From Camelus bactrianus (taxonomy: Eukaryota; Chordata; Mammalia; Artiodactyla; Camelidae): a DNA stretch of 64,000 nt. The position numbers were made by a program, and so were the translations under genes. The notes beneath the pieces were generated by a model. It worked only from the letters and a program-made list of their open reading frames with translations, ran no database searches and was not told where the DNA came from. Shown one piece after another: positions 11,374 to 23,900 of the stretch. Numbering within the stretch: the first letter of the stretch is position 1; the number at the start of each line of letters is the position of its first letter. Location: positions 83,202,501 to 83,266,500 of the forward strand of contig NC_133545.1 of NCBI RefSeq assembly GCF_048773025.1, in the 5' to 3' direction.

Positions 11374-12102
11374 TTGTTAACCTCCCTTCCTACAGGGTAG
11401 GAACTCTGGGGGTGGAACTCAGAGATGCGCATCTTCAACAGGCAGTCCTGGGAGGTGGTGAAAATTTGGAACTGCTGTTACTCTGCACTGGTTCCTTATT
11501 TATTTCTGTTCCTTCTCTCTCCTGTTTCCTCTCATGTCCCCTTTTTCTTTCCTCATTCCTGTGATTCATGCCTGTTTGCTCCCTCCTTCCTCCTCCTCAG
11601 TGCTCAGGGTTCAGAGTAGCCTGTTGAACTGTTTTTTTAACATAATATGTTTAAGTCCTTTGGAAACTCAGCTAGGAGGGAAAAAAAAGAAGTATGTGTT
11701 TCCTACTGCCTTGATTGTCCCCGTAAAACAAGGGCAGATACAAAGCTATCCTCTCCACGCACCAATTTTGGACAGTGCATCGTTTTTTCAAGTACACAGA
11801 AGCATCACGTTTACAGCTACTCTTTGATACAGGAGGTGGACCTTGGGGATTCACAGTGGCCTTTGAGAGAAGCCTGACTGGCGAGACATCCCAGGGGAGC
11901 CAGCTGCCGCCTGGCTCAGATGAGACACCGGCCTGGGTACCCTCCCAGAAGGGCACAAGGTGGTGAAGGCATTTGGGGTGGATGGGGCCCATGAGACAGG
12001 AAGTGGGGTGACAGAGAGAGTGGGATGGCAAAGGGGACGTGTCTGCATGGAATTTGGGATGGATGCCACCCATGTTCTGAACCTCTGCTTTTGTCTTCAC
12101 AG
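11374..12102. other. BLVRA: End of intron 1, no feature recognised
   Basis: Unique-looking DNA leading to the exon 2 acceptor at 12101-12102. Confidence 0.3.
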
Positions 12103-12135
12103 CTTCTGCACAAAGAGACCAAGATGAATGCAGAG
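12103..12135 (+). CDS. BLVRA: BLVRA exon 2: 5'UTR end and start codon
   Basis: A 33-base exon between acceptor cttcacag (AG 12101-12102) and donor gtgagt (12136). ATG lies at 12124-12126 with A at -3; only four codons (M-N-A-E, residues 1-4) are here, and the exon ends in phase 0. M-N-A-E is the N terminus of the human protein, which fixes this start. Intron 1 before it is 11.26 kb, intron 2 after it 17.45 kb. Confidence 0.95.
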
Positions 12136-15100
12136 GTGAGTTCTTTCAAAGGACCCAGTGGAAGGAATGCTTTTCTTGTAGTGCCCTTCCTTCCTCCTTC
12201 ACCAAGCATCTTCCTTCCCTCCAGAGCTTTCAGAAGCAACAGCACAACCTTGGAAACTTGTCCCCACCGTCCTGATGACACGCGCATGGCCCCGGGTGAT
12301 AGGGAAAGCATTAGGCCCCTCTGAGTTCGTATCTGTGTCTGTCCAGCTTCAGTCCGATTAGAATCTATCTACTTCAGTTCATCCTGAAACAACACTCGTG
12401 GGCTCAGGGTGGAACGGGCTGCAGGGCATCAGGGTGCTGGCCCAGAGCGCGGCCTTGTGTTCTGGGGACGCTTGCCTCCCCTTCCTAGGACCTTCCTCTG
12501 CGGCATCTCCTTGGTGGTCTCACCTCCACTGTGCCTGTTCTTCGATCCAGTGAGATGTCTAGTCTTTTTGTCCCTTTGCTTTTTTTCCTGATGGATCAGC
12601 CCTTTTGCTTTTACTCCCTTCCAAGTCCAGCCTAGACCCGGGGGTCCATCTCTCCAACTGCCTTGGTGCCCATGCCCCCAACTCCTTTTCCTCTTGTCTT
12701 CTCCGTCCCCCCATGGAGTGGTCTTGGGTGAGTGGCCCAGCTCCATGCTGTCTGTGGCTGATGGACACAAAACCCCTCATCCGGTGCTCAGCGTGCCCAC
12801 CAGGCCCCCTGTGTGGCCCCAGGCAGCTCTCTTGCCCTTTGCCCAGAACAGCCGGGTCTGGTCTTCATCGCTCCTCCCCGCTGCCTCCTCCCTCTTAGCA
12901 TCTGGGTCACTTTTTACTTTATGGAGAAAGATTGGAAGCATGAGACATCATCTTTCTCAACTGCTGCCTCTCCAGTCGTCTTGTTTCCCTTTTCATAGTG
13001 GGAGGGATGTTTATCCGTGAGAGAGCTCCAGGCTGTGAGTACAGGAAAACCCAATTTAATGTGGTGGTGTTTTTCCTTTTTTTTTAATAGTGGAAAAAAA
13101 AAATTCTAATAGCAGTACTGGGAATTGAACCCAGGACCCCATGTATGCTAGAAACACACTCTACCACTGAGCTATGCCCACCCCCACCTCAATTTTAATG
13201 TTGTTTTTATCCTGAAAGTCCAAATGGAGGAGTCCAGTGGCTCAGCGATCTCATTAAGGATCCAGGATTTTTTGTCTCTCTTGCTCCCATCCAAGCATTG
13301 GCTTCCTCCTCAAGGCAGTGTCCCTTATGTGGACAAGCTGCCAGCAGCTGTTGGGGCTACATGCCTCCTCACTCACTCTGAGCAGGAGAGAGAGATGGCT
13401 TCCCGCAGCTCTCTCAGAAGAATGGGAACCTCTTTGTCTGAAGCCCCACCTAATGCCTCCTTAGATCTTATCAGCCAGAACCTGGCCACATGCTCATTCC
13501 TCGACCACTTACTTTGTGTCCAAGGAGTCAGGATTTTTGCCACCTGGAATGAGGCCCACCTGGAGCATCTTCCTGGGGGCTGGATATAGGAAGAAGGAAG
13601 GGGAGTGCCTATTGGGAAAGGACGCATTGCATCCGGTCCCAGACATTTCTGGTGAAAGTGTGCTGACTGAAAAAAAGAAAAATGCACAACCTAAAAGTTG
13701 AGAATCGTGTTTTATTTGGCAGACTTCCTGAAGACTTAAGCCTGAGTTAAGCCTCTTGGATCATTCTGAGGGATTGTTCCCAAGAGGTAAGGGAGGAGCC
13801 AGGATATATAAGAATTTTTGCAAAACAAAACAACGAAACAGGTAGTTGGAACATCAAAAGATGACTGACTGCTAATTAAAACTGAACATCTCAAGTTAAT
13901 GAATTTAATGCTTTTCTATGTATGGGAAGGTGCAAAAGAGTCTGGGCTCACTGAAATTACTCCTTTGTTACGCACCTGAGCTGTCTGGGGCCAGTATCCT
14001 GTTTTTCTCCATCCTGAATCCCCTCGGGGTGCACCGTCGGGGAAGCTACAGTGGCTGATGGCTTGGGGGCCTCAAGGCCCTTTGTTTCCTGAAATGGCAG
14101 GTGACATTGTGTGTCCACGCTCTTCGTTGCAGACTCTGCTGCCTGTTCAGACCTCGCACTGCCTCCCTCATTATCTCCTTTTCCAGCTGCACTGTCCACC
14201 TCATTTCTGCCGGCTCTTTCCCTAAACATTCCCAGATGCTTGAGTTTTTAGTTTCTTCGAAACAAAAACACAGGAGGTCTTGTCAAGCTACTGTAATCCT
14301 ATTTTTTTCATCCCCTTCAGAGATCTCTGCGGTAAATTCTCCATCGTCTTCTCTCTCCGAGTCCTTCTGTTGCCTGTGGATGCAGCCGGTGCTCCAGGTT
14401 CTTGTCCCGTCCCAGGAAGAATTCAGAGACAAGACGTAGTGGTTAAAAAAAGTAAAGTGAGGTTTTATTAAGGGATGGATAGGACACTCAAGGGGAGAGC
14501 GGGCAGGCTCAGGTGAGCGGCTGCCCTGAGTTTCTTTGGCAAGTTGGTTCCATAGGGTGTAAAAATGAATGGGCAGAATATTCATTGGGGAGGGAAGGGT
14601 TTGGGGTCGTATTCTCTGATTATCACCCCAACTCCACCTTCCTGAAGGGAGGAGGGATTTTTGTCCTTATTTGCTCTGGATCAGAAGTGTCATGGTGTCG
14701 GTGCATGATGGGTGGTACTTCTGATCTGCAAGGCTAATTTTATTGAAATGAGGGCATAATGAGCAAAAGGTTACATTGGGACACCGGAGATGCCTGCCTT
14801 TTCTCACCTTTCTTTGTCGGGGTCTCCAGGCCACTCATCACCCCAAAAGGTGTGACCTCTTATCAGCCCACAGGTTCCTGCTTTCCTTTCTCTGCCTGGG
14901 GACCCCTGGTGCTGCTTACATGATGTGTGGTTTCCTGCATTTGGCCTGTGCCCCTCCTTTCTGCCCAGTTCCTGCCATTTGGTCTGTGTCCCCCTTTCTC
15001 TGCTCATATCTAGCTGTCTGCCTGCTCTAACAATTCTCCACCCGCTGCAGTCTGCCTTCTTCTCCCACCATTGTACTGAAACCCATCTTTAATAGTAGTT

Positions 15101-17943
15101 TTTTAAAAACCTTATTTTTGTAATAATGTAACTACACAGGCCTGGTACAAAACTCAAAAACTGTAAAATATTAAACCGTCAAAAGTGAGCCTCTCCCACC
15201 CTGGGGCTGACCTTTGTTAACCACCTTCTGGCGCCCCAACCCCTTATCTGCAGGTCTCATGACTCACTCCTCACTCGGATTCTCCTGGTCTTGGGAGTTC
15301 CTGAGAAAGAGGAGGAATTTTGCATTAATATTAAGCTTTTACAAGCCTGGCCCTGCAACAGTTCTGACAATCATCAACTACCCTTTCTGTCCTCTAATCT
15401 CGACCTTTCTTTCCTTGGTGACTTTTAACTCTCTCAACTTTTTAAAAACATTCCCAGACCTTGGGGCTGCCTCTCACTACTGCCCCCTCTCTTCTGCCTT
15501 AAACCCTCTGTGACCACCTCGTGTGACCCCTCTCACTCTGCTCTCCTGTCTCAGCCCAGTGCAGCCTGCCGTGGTCCTCACCGCTCCGCCAGAGCTGCTC
15601 GGCTGAAGGTCACCAGTGGCCTCCGTTTGCCAAATCCAGTGCAGACTTTTTCCGTGAAGCATGTGACACGTTGACCAGGGTCTTGCAATGTCCCCATGAC
15701 ACCTCCAGGTTCCTGCCTGTCTCTCTGGTGACTTCCTTTCAGACTCTTCCTTAGGTTTCTCCCTGCTCCTTAACAGTTTGTGTTTCCCAGGGTACTTCTT
15801 GCCTGGGAAGTGCCCGCTGTCATGGGGACCTCCTCTGACCCCACAGCATTGACCTTTCAATCGTATGTTTAAGAAGGTCCCAGTGGATCTGCTCAAGAAG
15901 GTCTTTTTCATCAACTCCAGATCCACACACCCAGAAGCCCGGATTGTCCATCTCCAGTAAGAGGTTCCGCAGTGCCTTATAACCCAGGCTCCCCACCCTC
16001 CGCACTGTAAACCCTGTTCTCGGCTTGATTTAATCCATCACCAGATGGATGCAACAACACACTGGCTGAGACCCTAGCCTTGGCCTTCTGGCTGTAATGA
16101 TAAAAGATACTGACAGGGGACTTGTAGTCATGGGACTCAGTGGTAAGTAAGAATTCACGGATCTCTCAAATCCGTTTCTGACTTGACGTTCTGCCTCCCC
16201 CTCACTTCCTCACTTTCCCAACTCTGTGCATTACTGTCCTAGTTTATTCCCTCCTGCTGCCATTCGCTCTCCGTTTTAGGGGCAGAGGAGGAGACCTCAG
16301 GCCCCGGGGGGGAATGCTCAGCCCCAGTTCATGACACACCATCTCCATTGCTCTGGGCAAGGCCCCTCTCTGTATTTATCTTCTCTTTCCTTTTTGTCTT
16401 CGTCCCCATTCTCATCCTCCCAAAGACAGCTGTTCTGACATCTAACTAAATGTCCGCCTTTTTTGTTCGCGTGTATTCGTGAAAATATGTTAATTTTTTT
16501 TTGTCCAAATGCCTTTTACATTTACATAGAGTAGAACAGACTTGGGTTTTGGCGAGTTAAAGTACAGACATCCACGTGTGTAACCATCACCACCGTCAGG
16601 ATTCAGCCCCTCCCTCCAAATTATTCCCTTCTGTTGCCCCTTTTTGGCACGGCCTCTCCCACCCCTAAACCCTGGCAACCACTGTGTGACATACTTTTAA
16701 TTCAAGTGATTGTATTGTGTTCCAGTTTACATCGTGTTCTCTTTCTTTTTCCCACTCAGCCCTACATTTTCAAGGGATGACATGTAATTAATCTGCCGCA
16801 CGCAACCTCACAAAGTGCGTCCGTTTCAGTCTAACAGAACTCCCCGTGTGCGCGGTGCTGTCACTACCTCTGTTTGTAGACAAGAAAAGTGAGGGTTGAG
16901 AGTCCATTGCTCCAAGGCACATGGTATCAAGGGCAGACCAGGGATTCAGGTCCTGAAGTTTCTGACTCCACGCGTGCCTTTCTTCTTGTCTCTCTTCAGC
17001 TGATCCTATCGACCCAGTTCAAATGTCGTTTCTGCCGCTCAGAAAGCTTTCTCAGTGCTTCCTCCCTGGAAGCGATGCCCCCTCTCTTGTGAATTTCCAT
17101 CGCCCTTGACTTACCACTTTGTTAGTTACCTTCTGTTGTCTGACGTGGAGGGCACATCTTAGTATGCCCACGGCACCTGGCGTGATGCCCCAAACAGAGT
17201 GTGTCCTCACTGTCAGTTGACTAAATGATGGGATGACTCAGAGGCTGTTTGGTAATCTTGTAATGCAATCCAGAGCTTGGGCGAGTCGGCCAAAATGTAG
17301 AAGAGGGAAGACATGCAGTGACTTGAGGCTGGCGGGGGATTGTCGGGGAGGGAGGTAAAGGATCTCAGCTGCAATCAGCCCTTTGGTCTCAGAGGCTTTG
17401 TCAGATGCATGAATGACTTCCAGGATTTTCCACGTTTCAAGCTGAGGGCCTGATAGAATTCGTGGAGTGACTGGCTTTTGCCCAGAAGTTTAGAGCACAG
17501 CCAGTCAGGCGGGGCAGGTGCTTGGAGTCCAGCAGAGAACCAGGTGATCCAGGTGAGGGTGGGGCGGTCAAGTGAGAGTAGCCAGTTTGCATTTCTTTCT
17601 GGGACTGGAGCTCAGAGAAGAGGGTGGCTCAGAGTGCGCGATGTTGGAGTCTTCGACACAGGGGTGGTCATGAAAGCCTTAAGGATGAGGGAACCCCCAC
17701 CCCACTCTGGGAATGTGAGAAAGAGAGATGAGCAGAGGGATAAGGATGAGCATTGGGGAATATCCACAAAGAGGCACAGGATAAAAAAGGACAGTGGTGA
17801 TGTGGGAAAAGGAAACCTCACTATGAGGTGAGAGAAGATGAAGAAGGAGTGAGTTTCAAAAAGAGGGGAGGGTATAGCTCAGGTGGTAGAGCACATGCTT
17901 AGCATGTATGAGGTCCTGGGTTCAATCCCCAGAACCTCCTCTA

Positions 17944-17984
<41 letters not shown>

Positions 17985-20900
17985 TAACAATAATAATAAT
18001 AACAATAATAACAATAATAAATATACCTAATTACTTTCTCCCTGGACAAAAATAATTTTAAAAAAGAAAAAAAATTTTTAATTAAAAAAAAATAAAAGAA
18101 GGTCCACTTAAGTGTCAAAGATGAGTGAGGTCCAGGAGAGGCCAGATGAGGGACAGCCCTTGAGCTGGGCAGTGAGAAGATCTTAGATGACCTGCGGTGA
18201 GGCAGAGAGGAGTGGCACTGAAATCCAGATTACAGTTGGGCTGGAAGGGTGAGTAGAGGGTGCAGATGCAGCCCAGAGAGGTGTGGAGTCGGCTGATTTG
18301 GGGGCAATGGACAGCCTACTGTCAGGGGCAGAGGTCCCAGAGGCTGGGCAGCAGAGGACACCCAGCACTGTAGCGGGAGCCCCAGGAAGGGAGCTGGGAG
18401 TAAACCCAAGGCTCTATAGAGTTCCTATGTGCTCAGAGCATCCCTGGGATTTTTATTTGTATCTACTTTGAGTGGTTGTACTTTAGATAACATATATTTA
18501 CATGATTCAAAATTTTTAAGGATTTAGCAAAAAAAGAAAAAAAAAAAAAAGATTTTCCCTGAGAAGTCCTCTTCCCTCCCAGATACTCTGTTCTCATGCT
18601 CCCTGGCAACCAGTGTCACTGATTTCTTGGCTGTCTTTTCAGAGAGATTCTAAACATATACAGTAAGTATATTTTTTCTTTTAGCTGCCCCTCCCTCCTT
18701 TCTTTAACGCAGACTATAACAACTTATACGGGTCTGCATTTCGCTTTTCTCACCCCACAATGTATCTTGGAGATCAGTCCCTTCTCATATGTAAAGAACT
18801 TCCTTGTTCTTTTTCATGGCTCTGTAACATTCCATTTCAGAGGCACACCATAATTACATAACCAGCCTGCTGTTAACAACATAGCCATTCTTTTCAGTCT
18901 TCCGCTGTTACAAGCAAGGCTGCAATAAACATGAGCCATTTCACTTGGGTATACACTTTAGAAATGGGTTTACCCAAGCAAAGAGTATTTGCATGATAAA
19001 TATTTCCAAGCTGCTCTCCACAAAGGTTACCTGCTTTTTTCTCCCCTCTGCAACATACGAACACAAATATTTTCCCACGCCAGCCAGTGCATTGTCAAAC
19101 TTTTTGATTCTTGTAAATGAGTGAAAAACATGCAGTTGTTCTTCTTGACCTATTTGGAATCATTCTCCTTTTTTTTTATAAGTAAATTCATTTGTATCGT
19201 ATTTTAGATTCCACATGTAAGTGATAGCCTATGATCTTTTTCTGACTTACTTCGTTTAGGATGATAATCTCTAGGTCCTGTCTTCATTTTTGAAGGGTAA
19301 TTTTGCAGGGTTCAGAATTTTAAGTTGGTAGATTTTTTTTTCCTCTCAACCCTTTTCAATATTTCACTCCATTCTCTTCTTGCGTGCATGGTTTCTGAGA
19401 TGCTGGATATACTTCTTATCTTTGTTCTAAGGAAAGATGTTTTTTGCCTCTGACTTCCTTCAGGATGTCAAGATGTTACTTTTTATCTTCGATTTTCTGA
19501 ATTTGAAAATGATATGCCCGAGTATTGTTTTGGGGGGCTGGCATTTATTCTGTTTGGTGTTCTTTGAACTTCTTGGATCTGTGGTTCAGTGTCTCACATT
19601 AATTTGGGGGAAATTTCAGTCATTTTTGTTTCAAATACTTATGTTCTTTTCCTTCCCTCTTCTCCTGGTATTCCCATTACACGTATATTACAGCTTAGTT
19701 GTCCCACAGCCCGTGGGTGCTCTGTTCTCTTTTTTCCAGTCTCTGTTCTCTTTGCTTTTCAGTTTTGGGGGTTACCATTGCTGTGTCCTCAAGCTCAGAG
19801 ATTCTTTCCTCAGCTATGTCAAGTGTCATAAGCCCATGAGGCGTTGTCTTCACTTCTGTTACATGTTTCTGATCTCCAGCATCCCTTTTTGGTTCTGTAT
19901 CAGGATTTCATCTCTCTGCTTACACTGTACCAGTGTTCTCGGATGCTGTCTGCTTTACCCATAGACCCTTAGCATATTAGACATCGTTGTTTTAAATTCC
20001 CAGTCTGGGAAATCCAACATCCCTGCCGTGTCTCGTTCTGGTACGTGCTCTGTCTCTTCAGCTGTGTTTTTTGCCTTTTGCTGTGGCTTGTCATTTTTTC
20101 TTGATAGCTGGACGTGAGGTGCTGTGTAAAAGGAACTGTTGTAAATGGGCCTTCGGTCATGTGGTGGGGAGGTGTGGGGGAGGGGAGCGCTCTCTAAGCC
20201 CCATAGTTACCCTGGACTTTGAACTGTACAAGTCTTGCTCAGTTTTCTCCTCCCTCCTTACGTGGGAGAGTGTGACTAGTGGGGGCTGGAGCTAAATATT
20301 TCCTTCCCTGAGGTCAGTTAGGGTCTGATAATGCCCCCGTAGGTTAGGGTCTGGTTAACTAGTTTCCCATGAGGGCAGGCCTGGTTGGGAAGAAACACGA
20401 TGCTCTGGTGTATGTCAAAGTGGCTGTTTTTCCCTCTCCTTTTTGGGGGCACAAGGGGGAAATTCCTCTAATATTTCCCATGGGAACCTGGCCGAGCTCC
20501 CAGAGGTAAGTCTTACAAGTGGAGAGGGTCTCCTGTGCCTGGGGCCCTCTTGGGGTCGCGGGGTTGTCCATAGGGAGCGTCCACAACTCATGTGTCCCAG
20601 TTAAGGCTTTCTTCCTGCAGCTCTCAAGCCTCTGCTCCACTAAGTTACTCTCTGCGTTAGCCTCTCTGTCTCTGCAGTCCTGTATCCTCATCTCTCTTCA
20701 GGACCCTCGATTTAGCTTTAGTCAGTGTTTCAGTCTGTTTAGCTGTTTTCCGGTTGCTAGTGTGGCATGGCAACGTGCGGGCCCCTTACCTGTGGAATGG
20801 GAAACCAGAAGCCTTCATCTCTTTGATCCGCAGTTTCCTTCCAGAACATAAAGCCTCGTGCGAGATGAACAGGTGCCAGTTAAAATGGTCTAGCCAGTCA

Positions 20901-23900
20901 TTTGTCTCAAAAAAATCAAGTTCTTTCCCAGAGAGGAACTCAACTGAGCATGTCAAAATTTTCGCCCTCATCTTGTCCCCACGGGTCAGTTTTGCAGGGG
21001 AATGTTGTCTGAACCAAACTCAGAAGCACCTTCGGTCTGACACAGCGCAGGCCAGGTTTTATATACCAGTTTGCGTGTTTTGTTAACTGTTGAAATGGAA
21101 AGAGCAACTTGGCTTCTTACAGGTAATGAAGCTGTTTCTTAACCTTGTGGCCCTTTCAAAGCTCATAGAAATTCTGTTCCTGGTTGTTTTCTGGAATGTA
21201 GTAACTCAATAGTTCATCTTAGGAATGCCATAAATATTCAGCCTCATAAGGAGATGGCTTGTGTCCTTCTCTTGGTTAAAGAAGAAACACATTCGATCAG
21301 ACACGTGTGTTTTGATTGTAAAGTCCAGATTTCTCTATTGACTGTCTTACTGCTTCTTTGCACCGGAGACGATCAAAAAATAAAAATGAAAACCTAGACT
21401 TGTAACCCAAGAAGGTATTAACTGGGCTGAAATGCCTGTTGTCAGTTGGGCATTGTGGCCGCTGCCTTCCGCATTCTCCCCGGACTCAAAGAAGACAAGC
21501 CTGGAACTACATTTCCCAGGGTTCTCTCGCCTGTGTGACGTTGGCCAGCTAGAGGCACTCTCGCGAGATTTGGAGGGCAGACGAAAGACTATCATCCAGG
21601 GGGCGCAGTTGCAGGCAGATGTGTGGGCCAAGGCTTAGCGGTAGAAGGCAGACTCCTGTAAATCACCTGCTCCTGCGCCGCAGGCTAAGGGAGGCTGCAG
21701 ATGTTTCAGACATCTTGGCTTCCAGGAAGCTCTTGAATATCACTTGCTTCAGTGCAGCAGGGAGATAGCATCTCTGGCTTTAGCTCCCCAGTGGTAGCAG
21801 TGGTTATATAAGCCTCTAATTTCCTGTGTTAAAATGTTATGCTTAGAACTCGTTGAATGGTTTCTCTTTTCTTGTGGGGTTTGTAAGTAAGTTATGTAAC
21901 AACAATAGAACAAAGTCTGGGAGAGAGAAGATGAAAGTACACTGTTGTAAGGGTCTTACGTGTGAAATGGTGTCATGTTACTTTAAGGTAGGCTGTGCCA
22001 AGTAAAATATGTGTCATATGAAGGGCCTTAAAATAACCGCTACAAAAAGTTACAGCTGTTAGCCAACAAATGAGATAAAATGGAATTGTAAGAAATACTT
22101 TATTCATCTTAAGGAAGTCCGAAAGAGAGGGAAAAGGAACAGATTGGACAAAAAGAACAAACAAGAAGACAGTAGATTGAAATCCAGCCATATCAGTAAT
22201 CACAATGTAAATTGTCTGAACACTTCACTAAAAGGCAGAGATGGTTAGGTTGAATAAACAGACCTGACAATATGCTGCCTATGAGAAATTCACTTTAGAT
22301 AGAAAAACACACATTGGTTAAAAGTAAATGGATGCGAAAAAAATGTTCTATGCTAACACAAATCAGTGGAAACTGGGAGTGGATTGTTACTATCAGACAA
22401 AATAAATTTCAAGGCAGAGAATACTCCTAGGTATACAAATGGTCGTTTTAGAATGATAAAGTGGTCAATTAATCAAGAAGACATAACCAACCTAAACATT
22501 TACATACCTAAAAATAGAGCTTTGAAATATGTAAGTCAGAAACTGATAGAACTGTTAAGAGAAACAGACAAATCTACAATTGTATTCAGAAATTTCAATA
22601 CCTAAAAATAATTAATGGAATATGTAGACAAAACCAGGATATAGAATAAAGATATAGATAAAAGATAAGGATAAAATTAGGATATAGAAGACTTGAATAA
22701 CATTATCTACCAACTTGATCTAATAGACTAGTGGAACAGTCCACTCAGTAAGAGTCGAATATACATTATCTTCAAGTGTGCTCCATTTGCCAAGATAGAC
22801 CATATGCTGGATCATAAAACATGTTCAAAATTTTTTAAAGGATCCAGATTATTTAAAGAATGTCCTCTGACTGCAACAGAGTTAAATTAGAAACCCATGA
22901 TAGAAAAATATCTGGAAAATCTGTAAACATTTAGAATCTAAATAACATACTTCTGAATAACCCATTGGCCAAAGAATTAATCACAGGGAAGTCAGAGAGT
23001 GTTGATAACTGAATGAAAATGAAAGCAAGAATCTCACAGTTTGTGGGGTGGCAGCTAAAGCATTGCCATCACTTACAGGGAAATTTATAGGAAATTAAAT
23101 GTCCATTTTTGAAAAGAAGGAAGTTTCCAAATCAATAACCTGAACTTCCACCCTCAGCCACTTAAAAAAAAAAAAAAAGCAGTAGCATATTAAACCACAA
23201 ATAAGCAGAAATTTTGAAGTAATAAAGGTAAGAACAGAAATCAATTCAATAGGAAACAGAAAAAAAACAATGAGAAAAGCAGTGAAACCAAAAGCTGTTT
23301 TTCTGAAGTCATCAGAATTGATAAACCTCTAGCTAGGCTGCTCAGGGAAAAAAAAAAAAAGAGAAGACATACGTTACCAATAACAGAAATGAGAGAGAGG
23401 ATATTACTACAGAGTCTACAAATATTAGAAGGATATTAAGAGAATATTATGAATACCTTTATGGGTACGAATTCAGTGATATAGATGAAATGGGCATATT
23501 CTTTGGAAGATTCAAACTTCCAAAGCGTTTTAAAAAAGAAATGAGCCAACTGAACGTATATGTGTATGTATATACACATATATTCTAACTATACCTATTC
23601 AATAAATTGAACCTGCAATTAAAACCTTTCCACAGAGAGAGATTCTGCTGGACTGAAGTAGCAGGTTGCCACGGTGTCAGCTGCTTATATAGAAGGGCAT
23701 TTGTCAGTAGACTTCAGGTGCCTTCTAGGAGCTGAGGCCTCTAACCCACAACCAACCACAAGGAGCCGAATTCTGCCTGCAGCCACGTGAGTTTGGAAGA
23801 GAACCCTGAGCTCTGGATGAGACTGTAACCTGGTCAGCTCCTGACTGCAGCTTTGTGAGACCCTGAGCAGAGGACCGAGTAGAGACAGGATCAGATTGCT

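Noticed and set aside
17865-17940. Functional tRNA-Ala gene
   Set aside because: Followed by an A-rich SINE tail, and the same head recurs in dispersed copies with target duplications.
19437-19964. 175-codon open frame
   Set aside because: Lies on the opposite strand of an L1 5' region; hydrophobic character comes from T-rich antisense L1.
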